Below are positions 40,768 through 50,533 of a DNA stretch of 64,000 nt, one piece after another. This DNA comes from Lentilactobacillus laojiaonis (GTDB lineage: Bacteria > Bacillota > Bacilli > Lactobacillales > Lactobacillaceae): assembly GCF_020616595.1 (NCBI RefSeq), contig NZ_CP085278.1, positions 310,001 through 374,000 of the forward strand, given 5' to 3'. The notes beneath the pieces are model-generated. The model was not told where the DNA came from, made no database searches, and worked only from the letters and a program-made list of their open reading frames with translations. The first letter of the stretch is position 1. Every line of letters begins with the position of its first letter. The position numbers and the translations under genes are program-made.

Positions 40768-41460
40768 ATGACATACGGAATAATTTGTGCAATGGATGAA
40801 GAAATTGCAATTTTAAAGGATAATTTAAAAAATCAATCAGTTAAGACAATTGGTAAAATGGAATTTTATCAAGGAACTTTGTCTAACAATAAAGTAGTAC
40901 TAGTTAAATCTGGAATTGGTAAAGTTCAAGCAGGAATTACTGCTTCAACTTTAATCAATGATTTTGAAGTAGATGCTTTAATTAATTCTGGATCAGCAGG
41001 TGGAATTGGCGAAGGTTTATCTATTGGTGATGTAGTAGTTTCAACCGAAACTGCTTATCATGACGTTGATGTTACGGCAGCTGGTTATGAAATTGGTCAA
41101 TTACCAGGTTGCCCAGCAAGATTCCCAGCTGCTAGAGAATTAGAAGAACAAATTATTGATGCGGCTAAGGATAGTGGTTTAAATACCCAACCAGGTTTAA
41201 TTGTTACTGGAGATCAATTTATTGCAGATTCTAAAGTAATTGAACAAATTAAAACTAATTTCCCAGATGCCCAATGTTCTGAAATGGAAGGAGCAGCGGT
41301 TGGCCAAGTTGCCTATAACAATGATGTACCGTATGTAGTTATCCGTGCTATGTCAGATGTTGGAGATGAAGATGCTGATAGTAACTTTGATGAATTCATC
41401 ATCGAAGCCGGCAAACGCTCTGCTCAAATGCTACTAAACTTTTTTGAAAAAGCTGAATAA
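40768..41460 (+). CDS. mtnN: 5'-methylthioadenosine/S-adenosylhomocysteine nucleosidase
   Basis: 230 aa, standard size. Cleaves MTA and SAH, recycling AdoMet by-products and producing the LuxS substrate. Motifs: N-terminal GIICAMDEEI, NSGSAGGIG (about 73-81), MEGAAVGQVAY (about 174-184) and the catalytic Asp in IRAMSDVGD (about 193-201). AAAGGAG precedes the ATG. Ends at a terminator. Confidence 0.95.
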   Translation: MTYGIICAMDEEIAILKDNLKNQSVKTIGKMEFYQGTLSNNKVVLVKSGIGKVQAGITASTLINDFEVDALINSGSAGGIGEGLSIGDVVVSTETAYHDVDVTAAGYEIGQLPGCPARFPAARELEEQIIDAAKDSGLNTQPGLIVTGDQFIADSKVIEQIKTNFPDAQCSEMEGAAVGQVAYNNDVPYVVIRAMSDVGDEDADSNFDEFIIEAGKRSAQMLLNFFEKAE

Positions 41461-41470
41461 TTAATCTATA

Positions 41471-41507
41471 AAATAAGTGAGTAACTAAGGTTACTCACTT
41501 ATTTTTT
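41471..41507 (+). terminator. nudF-mtnN operon terminator
   Basis: AAATAAGTGAGTAAC, loop TAAG, GTTACTCACTTATTT and further T's: a perfect 15-bp stem. Confidence 0.92.
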
Positions 41508-41551
41508 GTAATTAGGCAATCTGGTAATATAAATAAAAATGCGTTATTATG

Positions 41552-41595
41552 TATAATACTGGGTAAGTGCGACCTTCAAATCGAGATGCTACCAG
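41552..41595 (+). promoter_or_regulatory. Conserved thiolation-gene element, copy 1 (before cysteine desulfurase)
   Basis: TATAAT (41552-41557) is followed by an opening arm CTGG(G)TA (41559-41565), the 20-nt core TGCGACCTTCAAATCGAGAT (41568-41587) and a closing arm TACCAG (41590-41595). CGA and TCG inside the core form an inner dyad around CCTTCAAA. The core is identical to the copy before mnmA, and the arms differ there yet still pair. It could be a 5'-leader RNA or an operator; transcription from this TATAAT would start inside the opening arm. Confidence 0.8.
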
Positions 41596-41642
41596 AAATA
41601 TATTTTGAATAATAATTTTGATTATAGAAGGGTAAGAAGTTT

Positions 41643-42794
41643 ATGGTAGATGAAATCTATTTAGATAATGCAGCAACGACAAAAATTGATGGTGAAGTTT
41701 ACGATTTTATGACCGAAAAATATAAAACCGTTTATGGAAATGCATCTACACTCTATGGTTTAGGTAGAGAAGCCAAATCACTATTAGAGAATTCACGAAG
41801 CATCATTGCTAATAGCATTAATGCAGATGATGATGAAATTATCTTTACTAGTGGTGGCAGTGAAAGTGATAATACAGCTATTATGCAAACGGCGATAGCT
41901 AGAAGCGATTTAGGTAAACACATTATTACTACTGAAATTGAACACGAAGCAGTTTTACAACCACTAAAATTTTTGGAACAAATGGGTTACGAAGTTACCT
42001 ATTTATCAGTTGATGAATTTGGTAATATTTCACTTGATGATTTTAAAAAGGTACTAAGGGACGATACGATCTTAGTAACAATTATGAGTGGCAATAATGA
42101 AGTTGGTTCAATTATGCCCATTCATGAAATTGGTGAAATTTTAAAAGACCATCAAGCTTGGTTCCATACTGATGCGGTCCAAGCTTATGGACTTTTGGAC
42201 ATAGATGTTCAAAGAGATCATATTGATATGTTATCAACTTCAGCACACAAGATTAATGGTCCCAAAGCAGTAGGATTTTTATATAAAAAAGAAGGAATTA
42301 ATTTTCCTAGTCTTATTAAGGGTGGTCAGCAAGAAGAAAAACGTCGTGCGGGTACGGAAAATGTACCGGCAATTGCTGGGTTTGCGAAAGCTGTTACTTT
42401 AATTACTAACGAAGAAAAACAAACTCGTCAAACTAAATATTTTGAATTTAAAAATTATATAGTTAACGAATTAAAAAAACGCGATATCGATTTTGAAATT
42501 AATGGTAAAATTGAAGAAAATAACCTAAATCATATTTTAAACATTTGGTTTAAGGGAATTTCAACCTATGTATTACAAACTAATTTAGATTTAGATAAAG
42601 TAGCCGTATCTGGTGGATCTGCATGTACTGCTGGAAGTATTGAACCATCTCATGTATTAACAGCCATGTTTGGAGAAGCTAGTCCTCGTATTGCTGAATC
42701 AATTCGAATTAGTTTTGGTAAATACACTACTCGCGATGACTTAGATCGATTGATTAATTCATTAGATAAGACCATCAAACGTCTTAAAAAATAA
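41643..42794 (+). CDS. Cysteine desulfurase (NifS/IscS class, YrvO-like)
   Basis: 383 aa PLP enzyme that releases sulfur from cysteine as a persulfide. The PLP lysine is in SAHKINGPKAVG (Lys203), and the persulfide cysteine in SGGSACTAGS (Cys328); the N-terminal IYLDNAATTK is typical. With DUF1831 and mnmA downstream it is most likely the dedicated sulfur donor for tRNA 2-thiouridine, like Bacillus YrvO, and not part of an Fe-S (suf) operon. GAAGGG lies upstream of the ATG. Preceded by the conserved element. Confidence 0.9.
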   Translation: MVDEIYLDNAATTKIDGEVYDFMTEKYKTVYGNASTLYGLGREAKSLLENSRSIIANSINADDDEIIFTSGGSESDNTAIMQTAIARSDLGKHIITTEIEHEAVLQPLKFLEQMGYEVTYLSVDEFGNISLDDFKKVLRDDTILVTIMSGNNEVGSIMPIHEIGEILKDHQAWFHTDAVQAYGLLDIDVQRDHIDMLSTSAHKINGPKAVGFLYKKEGINFPSLIKGGQQEEKRRAGTENVPAIAGFAKAVTLITNEEKQTRQTKYFEFKNYIVNELKKRDIDFEINGKIEENNLNHILNIWFKGISTYVLQTNLDLDKVAVSGGSACTAGSIEPSHVLTAMFGEASPRIAESIRISFGKYTTRDDLDRLINSLDKTIKRLKK

Positions 42795-42811
42795 AATTTG
42801 AAGGTGATTAT

Positions 42812-43156
42812 ATGGCATTTGGTAAAATAGTTACTGTAACGGGTGATCAAAATACCTATGAAATTAGCCCTAAAATAAAAAAATATGCTTTAATGGATGT
42901 GGGATTCCAAAAGACTAAAACGGGTAATTTTAGCTTGGAACGTAATTTAGACCCAACTTCACCATATCAAGCTAACAGTCCTAAGGTTAAAATTATGGTT
43001 AATCAAGATTTAACAGGCTTTAAATTAGCTGTTACTACAGCTAATGGCTTACAAAGCATGAATATTTTTTCGGATCCTAAAAAAGCCGGAATGGTGCAAC
43101 AATATGAATACATTATTAAAAATTTAATCGATCGAGATATTTTAATAGTTAAGTAA
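42812..43156 (+). CDS. DUF1831 family protein
   Basis: 114 aa, no membrane segment or catalytic motif. Matches DUF1831 (LP2179-like) proteins, which in lactobacilli sit between a cysteine desulfurase gene and mnmA. The context suggests a role in 2-thiouridine synthesis, perhaps in sulfur relay, though it has no cysteine to carry sulfur. AAGGTGAT precedes the ATG, 18 bp after the desulfurase gene. Confidence 0.8.
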   Translation: MAFGKIVTVTGDQNTYEISPKIKKYALMDVGFQKTKTGNFSLERNLDPTSPYQANSPKVKIMVNQDLTGFKLAVTTANGLQSMNIFSDPKKAGMVQQYEYIIKNLIDRDILIVK

Positions 43157-43159
43157 TTT

Positions 43160-43200
43160 TAAGAGAGTGATTTTATAGCGAAAGTCACTCTCTTATTTTT
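43160..43200 (+). terminator. Terminator after DUF1831
   Basis: AAGAGAGTGA and TCACTCTCTT pair, with an internal TTT/AAA extension and a T-run. It separates mnmA from the desulfurase operon, so mnmA needs its own promoter. Confidence 0.85.
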
Positions 43201-43243
43201 TGTAACCAGAAGCTATGGAAATCCTTATAGAAATGAGTTATCA

Positions 43244-43287
43244 TATAGATTACTGGAAAATGCGACCTTCAAATCGAGATTCTCCAG
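43244..43287 (+). promoter_or_regulatory. Conserved thiolation-gene element, copy 2 (before mnmA)
   Basis: TATAGAT (43244-43250), TACTGG, opening arm CTGGA (43253-43257), the identical 20-nt core (43261-43280) and closing arm TCCAG (43283-43287). It ends 26 bp before the mnmA ATG and close to its GGTGAT ribosome site. The G-to-A change in the opening arm is matched by a C-to-T change in the closing arm relative to copy 1. Confidence 0.8.
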
Positions 43288-43298
43288 AATCTAATTGA

Positions 43299-44438
<1,140 letters not shown>

Positions 44439-44440
44439 TA

Positions 44441-44473
44441 AAAAAAGACTAACGATTTTCGTTAGTCTTTTTT
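44441..44473 (+). terminator. mnmA terminator
   Basis: AAAAAGACTAACGA and TCGTTAGTCTTTTT form a perfect hairpin with a T-run. Confidence 0.9.
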
Positions 44474-44476
44474 ACT

Positions 44477-44505
44477 TTGAATTTCTAATTAGATACTGGC
44501 ATAAT
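44477..44505 (+). promoter_or_regulatory. Promoter of the phosphatase-TPR-recD2 operon
   Basis: TTGAAT, 17 bp, CATAAT, about 30 bp before the start at 44537. Confidence 0.55.
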
Positions 44506-44536
44506 AGATTAGATAAAAGAAGTGAGGTAATTAGAA

Positions 44537-45196
44537 ATGGTAAAATTATATTTTATTCGACATGGTAAAACTGAATGGAACCTGGAAAGCCGTTATCAAG
44601 GAGCAGGTGGAGATTCCGAACTGTTACCGTCTAGTTACCAAGAAATTGAACAATTAGGTGAATTCTTACAAAACATCAAGTTTGAACATATCTATGCGAG
44701 TCCTATTAAGCGAGCTAAAGTTACTGCTGAAAAGCTAGCTAGCTATTTATCTAGTGAACCACCCATTACTTATATGCAAGATTTAGAAGAATTTCATTTG
44801 GGTAAAATGGAAGGCATGCGGTTTACAGATGTGAAGAAACAGTTTCCTGATGAATTTGATAACTTTAGAAATCATCCTGATTTATATGATAATTCAGCAA
44901 TTGGCGGAGAAAATTTTAATGATGTTATTCAACGAATGACTCCGGCTATTAAAGATATTGTTAAAAATAGTACTCCAGATGCCAATGTTATTATTGTAAG
45001 TCATGGAGCCGCCTTAAATGCAGAAATTAACTCATTATTAGGAGTTCCTCTAAGTGATTTGAGAAAACGCGGGGGTCTTTCTAATACCAGTACTACGATT
45101 TTAGAAACTATAAATGGTGGGGAAACTTTTAAACTGTCATTATGGAATGATGTTAGTTATTTAAAACGAACGAAAGATGAAACGGACACAATTTAG
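44537..45196 (+). CDS. Histidine phosphatase family protein (phosphoglycerate mutase-like)
   Basis: 219 aa. The RHG catalytic motif is FIRHGKTEWN (about 5-14), and the second His is in VSHGAAL (near 156). Such GpmB/PhoE-like proteins are mostly phosphatases of small sugars or nucleotides; calling it a glycolytic mutase would be unsafe. GTGAGG precedes the ATG. First of a three-gene operon with a TPR protein and RecD2. Confidence 0.88.
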   Translation: MVKLYFIRHGKTEWNLESRYQGAGGDSELLPSSYQEIEQLGEFLQNIKFEHIYASPIKRAKVTAEKLASYLSSEPPITYMQDLEEFHLGKMEGMRFTDVKKQFPDEFDNFRNHPDLYDNSAIGGENFNDVIQRMTPAIKDIVKNSTPDANVIIVSHGAALNAEINSLLGVPLSDLRKRGGLSNTSTTILETINGGETFKLSLWNDVSYLKRTKDETDTI

Positions 45197-45205
45197 GAAG
45201 AAAAA

Positions 45206-45919
45206 ATGACGAATAAAAATCAAATTAAAAATAATCATGAAAAATATATGCAGCAACGCGATCAAGAGGAACAAAAAGTAACTGAAGCAGTTCATAAATT
45301 AGTTTTACAAATTGATAAGGATCCGGATAATTATTTACACTATTATGAATTAGCTACTTTATTGTTGGATTTAAAAAATTATGAACAAGCCGAAGAACTT
45401 TTATTAAAGGCTTTAGGCTTATTTGGTAATCAAGATAAATTAGTTCATGATAAACTAGTCTATGGCTTAGGAAACGTATATTATGCCGCTGATGAATACG
45501 ATAAAGCCATTGCACAATTTCAGTTAATTAATGATGAAAATCTAAAAACCGATGCCTTTATGATGATTGCGCAAAGTTATATGGCTAAAGGTGATAGTAA
45601 TCGCGCATTAGTCTTTGCTCTATATGTTCAAGGTAAACGCCCCAAAGATATTGAAACTAATTTATTAGTGGCTGATAATTTATTGGCTAGTGGTAATTTT
45701 AGCCAAGCCGGCAACTTTTATGACCAAGTTATATCAGTTGATAAAACTAATGGGATGGCTAACTTTAATCGAGGACTTGTGGCAATGGTTAACGGTGAAC
45801 CTTACAACCACTATTTTGAAATTGCTAAGCAATCTGATCCCCAGTACTTTAAAAATAGCCAACAAAAATTGGCTGATATTGAAACATTTATTAAAACTAA
45901 CGAACACAAAGATAATTAG
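45206..45919 (+). CDS. TPR-repeat protein
   Basis: 237 aa. Repeated helix pairs with TPR-like pattern (for example YLHYYELATLLLDLKNYEQAEELLLKA split over about 44-71, KLVYGLGNVYYAADEYDKAI about 90-109, and further units at 125-190). No signal peptide, so cytoplasmic scaffold. It lies 9 bp after the phosphatase gene and 11 bp before recD2; this trio is common in lactobacilli. Partner unknown. Confidence 0.85.
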   Translation: MTNKNQIKNNHEKYMQQRDQEEQKVTEAVHKLVLQIDKDPDNYLHYYELATLLLDLKNYEQAEELLLKALGLFGNQDKLVHDKLVYGLGNVYYAADEYDKAIAQFQLINDENLKTDAFMMIAQSYMAKGDSNRALVFALYVQGKRPKDIETNLLVADNLLASGNFSQAGNFYDQVISVDKTNGMANFNRGLVAMVNGEPYNHYFEIAKQSDPQYFKNSQQKLADIETFIKTNEHKDN

Positions 45920-45930
45920 GAGATATTAAA

Positions 45931-48378
45931 TTGGCTAATCAAGAATCTTTATTTGACTTAGATAATTCTAATAATGAATCGCCATACATTGATGGCCAAG
46001 CTAAAGCAATTTTTTTTAGTAGTCCAGATAGTTTCTATAAGGTAATTTTAGTGGCTGTCTCAGATACTAATTTGGATTGGAACGAAGATGAAATTGTGGT
46101 CACCGGAAATTTTGGCGAAATTTTAGAAGATAGTAGTTACCATTTTGATGGTAAATTAGTCCAACATCCAAGATACGGTTACCAATTTCAAGCGACTAAT
46201 TATAAATCTCAAATGGTTACTACTGAAGAAGGAGTAATTAAATATCTTTCTGGAGATCATTTTCCCGGAATTGGCAAACAAACGGCTAAAAAAATTGTTG
46301 ATGGTTTAGGTGAAGATGCCTTAATGATTATTAATGATGATGCAAGTGTATTGTCACAATTGGGGCTAAGTAAAAAGCAACAAAAAGTTATTATTGATAA
46401 CTTAAATATGAATGATAGTGTAGAAGAAATTATTATTGGACTAAATTCCTATGGTTTCTCCAATCTTTTAGCATCCAACATTTATCAAAAATACCAAGCA
46501 GATACAATTACTATTATCCAACAAAATCCTTATAAATTAGTTGAGGATATTGATGGAATTAGCTTTAAAAAAGCTGATAGTATTGCTAGAAACTTGGGAT
46601 TTAAATTTGATGATCCTAAAAGAATACAGGCTGGAATTTTGTATGCCATTGATACTTTATGCTCCCAAAATGGAGATATTTATACGACTACCGGTCCCTT
46701 AACTACGTTAGTTACTAAATTGCTAGATGTGGTTGGTGAAATACCTCTTAGTGGTGAAAAATTAGCCGAACAACTAACCTTGCTAGTTAAAGAAGGTAAA
46801 GTAGCCATTGAAGACGATCATATTTATCCAGATAACTTATTTAAAGATGAGTGGCAGATTGCTGAACATATTAATCGTTTAATTGTAAATCAGGAACAAA
46901 AGCAACATGATCGCGAAGCAATTTTAAAAAAGATGCGAGTTATCGAAAAGCAAAACGGAATCGTCTATGATGATTCACAAACTGAAGCAATCATAAGCGC
47001 CATTAACTCACCAATTTTTGCTCTAACTGGTGGTCCTGGGACGGGTAAAACTACCATTATTAATGGAATAGTTAATACGTATGCTAAATTAAATGATTAT
47101 TCTTTAGACATTAATGCTTATAAAGATACTCCATTTCCGATTGTATTGGCCGCGCCTACCGGCCGAGCAGCTAAAAATATGGCTGATTCAACCGGCTTAC
47201 CGGCTAGTACCATTCATCGACTTTTGGGCTTGAATGGTCACGGTAGTGAAAATGATGAAACTAGTTCTAATCGTGATCTAAATGGAAAATTAATGATCAT
47301 TGATGAGATGTCAATGGTGGATACCTCGTTATTTAAAGCCTTGATCCAAGCAGTTCCTAATCAAATGCAAGTGATTTTGGTAGGGGATCAAGATCAATTA
47401 CCTTCAGTAGGACCAGGTCAAGTTTTTCATGATCTACTGGCTTCTAGTAAAATTCCAGTTCAACAATTAAGTACTATCCACCGACAAGAAGCCCAGTCAA
47501 CTATTGTTCAGTTGGCCCATGCCATTCATGATGATCATTTACCAGCTGATTTTACAGTTAACCAACCAGATCGTTCTTTTATTCCCTGTCATGAAAGCCA
47601 AATCCCCGGGGTGATTAACCAAATTGTTTCTAGAGCCCAACAAAAAAACTTTAACGAAATGGATGTTCAAGTGCTTTCACCGATGTATAAAGGAGGCGCC
47701 GGAATTGATGAGTTAAATCAGGTTTCCCAAAACATTTGGTTAAAAGATAAAACGGTTAATAAAGAAGTAACCATTAGAAACCATACTTATCATATAGGGG
47801 ATAAGGTTTTACAATTAATTAATACTCCAGATAAGAATGTTTTTAATGGTGATATTGGAGTAATTGTCGGAATGGAAATTCCTAAAAAACAGTCAAAAGT
47901 AACTCAAATTACCATTGATTTTGATGAGACCGAAGTTACCTATTCTAAAAATGAATGGAATCAATTTACTTTGGCTTACTGCACTTCAATTCATAAGGCT
48001 CAGGGTAGTGAATTTAAAATGGTAATTTTACCATTAGTTATGAAGCATTCCCGGATGTTACAAAAAAATCTTTTATATACCGCTATAACTAGGGCTAAAG
48101 ATTTTTTGATAATGATTGGGGAATTAGAAGCTTATCAAACTTGTGTTAATACGGCGGCTATAAATCGTAAAACAACTTTAATTCAAAGACTAAAGTCGGT
48201 TATTCATGCTAAGGATTATGCAAATATTTTTGTAAAACCACAAGCTAAAGAAGAATCGAAAAACGTAATCGAGCAACAACCCATAAAACCAGATGTATTA
48301 TCAGAAAAATTGATTCTTAGTAATCAAATTGATCCAATGATTGGGATGGATAATCTAAGTCCCAATGATTTTGCATAA
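45931..48378 (+). CDS. recD2: RecD2 family ATP-dependent DNA helicase
   Basis: 815 aa SF1B 5'-3' helicase acting without RecBC. N-terminal OB-like and helix-hairpin-helix region (about 1-330), Walker A GGPGTGKTT (Lys373), Walker B MIIDEMSMVD, GDQDQLPSVG, and C-terminal motif VI TAITRAKD. Start codon is TTG at 45931 with TAGGAGAT 7 bp upstream. Linked in other bacteria to mismatch repair and replication-fork stability. Confidence 0.93.
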   Translation: MANQESLFDLDNSNNESPYIDGQAKAIFFSSPDSFYKVILVAVSDTNLDWNEDEIVVTGNFGEILEDSSYHFDGKLVQHPRYGYQFQATNYKSQMVTTEEGVIKYLSGDHFPGIGKQTAKKIVDGLGEDALMIINDDASVLSQLGLSKKQQKVIIDNLNMNDSVEEIIIGLNSYGFSNLLASNIYQKYQADTITIIQQNPYKLVEDIDGISFKKADSIARNLGFKFDDPKRIQAGILYAIDTLCSQNGDIYTTTGPLTTLVTKLLDVVGEIPLSGEKLAEQLTLLVKEGKVAIEDDHIYPDNLFKDEWQIAEHINRLIVNQEQKQHDREAILKKMRVIEKQNGIVYDDSQTEAIISAINSPIFALTGGPGTGKTTIINGIVNTYAKLNDYSLDINAYKDTPFPIVLAAPTGRAAKNMADSTGLPASTIHRLLGLNGHGSENDETSSNRDLNGKLMIIDEMSMVDTSLFKALIQAVPNQMQVILVGDQDQLPSVGPGQVFHDLLASSKIPVQQLSTIHRQEAQSTIVQLAHAIHDDHLPADFTVNQPDRSFIPCHESQIPGVINQIVSRAQQKNFNEMDVQVLSPMYKGGAGIDELNQVSQNIWLKDKTVNKEVTIRNHTYHIGDKVLQLINTPDKNVFNGDIGVIVGMEIPKKQSKVTQITIDFDETEVTYSKNEWNQFTLAYCTSIHKAQGSEFKMVILPLVMKHSRMLQKNLLYTAITRAKDFLIMIGELEAYQTCVNTAAINRKTTLIQRLKSVIHAKDYANIFVKPQAKEESKNVIEQQPIKPDVLSEKLILSNQIDPMIGMDNLSPNDFA

Positions 48379-48403
48379 TTTTTAACAGTAATTCATAAAA
48401 TAA

Positions 48404-48432
48404 TTGATAAATTGTGGTATTATTTTTATAAA
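48404..48432 (+). promoter_or_regulatory. prs promoter
   Basis: TTGATA, 17 bp, TATAAA, 21 bp before the prs start. Confidence 0.6.
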
Positions 48433-48453
48433 TAAAGAAATTTGGAGGAACGT

Positions 48454-49419
48454 ATGACCGAGTTGAAGTCTAAACCAAAAATTAAAATCTTTTCATTAAA
48501 TTCCAATCAACCATTAGCTGAGGAAATCAGTAAGGAAGTTGGAGTTGAACTCGGAAAAGCAACCGTTAAAAGATTTAGTGATGATGAAATTAAAATTAGT
48601 ATTGATGAAAGTATCCGTGGGGACGAAGTATATGTAATTCAATCAGTTTCCGACCCAGTAAATACTAACTTAATGCAGTTACTTATTATGGTAGATGCTT
48701 TAAGAAGAGCTAGTGCTGGCTCTATCAATGTAGTAATTCCATATTACGGATATTCTAGATCTGATCGTAAAGCTCGTTCTAGAGAGCCAATTACTGCCAA
48801 ATTAATTGCTTCATTTTTAGAAATGGATGGAGTTGATCGAGTAATTGCCCTAGATTTACATGCTGATCAAATTCAGGGATTCTTTGATATTCCAGTCGAT
48901 CATTTAAAAGCCGATACTTTATTAGCTAACTACTTTATTGAAAATGGAATTACTGAAGATTTAGTAGTAGTTTCACCGGACCATGCCAGTGTTTCTAGAG
49001 CTAGAAGATTTGCTGAATTATTGCACGCACCAATTGCAATTATTGATAATCGTGATCCAGAAAATATCAATACCATTCCGGAAACAGTGATTGGTAACGT
49101 AAAAAATAAACGTGCAATTATTATTGATGACTTAATTGATACGGCTATCAAAACACAAATTTCGGCCGAAACTCTTAAAGATGCTGGTGCCACTGAAATT
49201 TATAATGTAGCTACTCATGCAGTATTTTCAGGAGATGCAGCTCAAAGACTAGAAAATTCACCAATTAAGAAAACTATCGTTACTAATTCAATTGACATTC
49301 CTGAAGACAAACGTTTCTCTAAATTAGAAATTGTGTCAGTAGGTAAATTGTTTGGAACAGCTATTACTTTGATCCATAATCAAGAATCAGTTGGTAAACT
49401 ATTCGGTCACGACGAATAG
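48454..49419 (+). CDS. prs: Ribose-phosphate pyrophosphokinase, divergent paralogue
   Basis: 321 aa. Prs makes PRPP from ribose 5-phosphate and ATP. The overall fold motifs are present: the [18 protein letters not shown] region, [21 protein letters not shown] (split near 88-108) and [11 protein letters not shown]. Two functional loops deviate: the flexible loop reads DNRDP where DKRRP is usual, and the PRPP loop reads IDTAIKT where IDT(A/G)GT is usual. Lactobacilli often have two prs genes; this looks like the second, divergent one. GGAGGA fixes ATG 48454. In a unit with an aldo/keto reductase. Confidence 0.85.
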   Translation: MTELKSKPKIKIFSLNSNQPLAEEISKEVGVELGKATVKRFSDDEIKISIDESIRGDEVYVIQSVSDPVNTNLMQLLIMVDALRRASAGSINVVIPYYGYSRSDRKARSREPITAKLIASFLEMDGVDRVIALDLHADQIQGFFDIPVDHLKADTLLANYFIENGITEDLVVVSPDHASVSRARRFAELLHAPIAIIDNRDPENINTIPETVIGNVKNKRAIIIDDLIDTAIKTQISAETLKDAGATEIYNVATHAVFSGDAAQRLENSPIKKTIVTNSIDIPEDKRFSKLEIVSVGKLFGTAITLIHNQESVGKLFGHDE

Positions 49420-49452
49420 ATTAAAAATAAGTTTTTGAAGGGGATAAATATT

Positions 49453-50442
49453 ATGTATAAAGCTAATGATAATCGATATGAGAATGCAACTATAAGAAGA
49501 GCGGGAAATTCGGGACTACAACTACCAGCACTTTCTTTTGGTATGTGGCATAGTTTTGGAGATACTGCTAATTTCGCTGATAGCGAAAAAGTTATGTTAA
49601 AGGCTTTTGATTCCGGAATTTTTAGTTTTGACTTGGCAAATAACTATGGTCCATCTACTGGGGCAGCTGAAAGAATGTTTGGTGAAGTTTACAATGCTGA
49701 TCTTAAACCATACCGTGATGAATTAGTGATTACTACTAAAGCTGGGTTTAATATGTGGCCTGGACCCTATGGACAATTTTCATCCAAGAAAACTTTAGTT
49801 AATGCTTTAGACATTAGTCTTAAACGTATGGGATTAGATTATGTTGATATTTATTACAGTCATCGTTTTGATCCAAATACTAGTTTGGAAGAAACTGCCG
49901 CTGCATTAGATGGTATCGTGCGTTCAGGTAAAGCATTATATGTAGGTATTTCAAACTATGATGCTAAACAAACTGAAGAAATTATCAAGTACTTTAAAGA
50001 CATGCATACTCCATTTGTCGTTAACCAAGCTTCTTACAACCTATTGAATCAAGAAGTAAAAGACGATGGCTTATTAGATGTTTTAAAGGAAAATAACGAT
50101 GCTTTAGTGGCCTATGGTCCATTAGCTGAAGGAATTTTAACCAACAAATATCTAAATGGTATTCCAGATGATGTAAAACTACATTGGAGTAATTCATTTG
50201 TCTTGAATCATGGCTCGGATCAAATTGTCTCAAAATTAAATGAATTAAATGAATTAGCTAAAAATCGTAACCAAACTTTAGCTCAAATGAGTTTGGCTTG
50301 GTTACTTAGTGACCCAACTGTAGTTAGTGTAGTAACTGGGGCTTCAACGGTTGATCATTTAGAGGATAATTTGAAGGCATTAGATAACTTGAACTTTACT
50401 CAAGATGAACTTGATAAAATTAATGATATTGTGAAAAAATAA
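49453..50442 (+). CDS. Aldo/keto reductase (YghZ-like)
   Basis: 329 aa NADPH-dependent reductase with a TIM-barrel fold. Catalytic-type residues lie in DLANNYGPS (near 60-68), KAGFNMWPGPYG (near 97-108) and YSHRFD (near 136-141); the C-terminal VVTGASTVDHLEDNLKAL binds cofactor. Closest to YghZ-type enzymes that reduce glyceraldehyde 3-phosphate or methylglyoxal. GAAGGGG precedes ATG 49453, 34 bp after prs. Ends at a terminator. Confidence 0.88.
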   Translation: MYKANDNRYENATIRRAGNSGLQLPALSFGMWHSFGDTANFADSEKVMLKAFDSGIFSFDLANNYGPSTGAAERMFGEVYNADLKPYRDELVITTKAGFNMWPGPYGQFSSKKTLVNALDISLKRMGLDYVDIYYSHRFDPNTSLEETAAALDGIVRSGKALYVGISNYDAKQTEEIIKYFKDMHTPFVVNQASYNLLNQEVKDDGLLDVLKENNDALVAYGPLAEGILTNKYLNGIPDDVKLHWSNSFVLNHGSDQIVSKLNELNELAKNRNQTLAQMSLAWLLSDPTVVSVVTGASTVDHLEDNLKALDNLNFTQDELDKINDIVKK

Positions 50443-50487
50443 AAAAACATTAGTTAACATGAAAATTATGTTAACTAATGTTTTTTT
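50441..50487 (+). terminator. prs-reductase terminator
   Basis: A perfect 20-bp stem (arms 50441-50460 and 50468-50487, core ACATTAGTTAACAT) with a 7-base loop and a T-run. Confidence 0.93.
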
Positions 50488-50533
50488 ATTTGTTATACTT
50501 ATATTGTTATTAGTAATCAAATAGGAGAATCTA

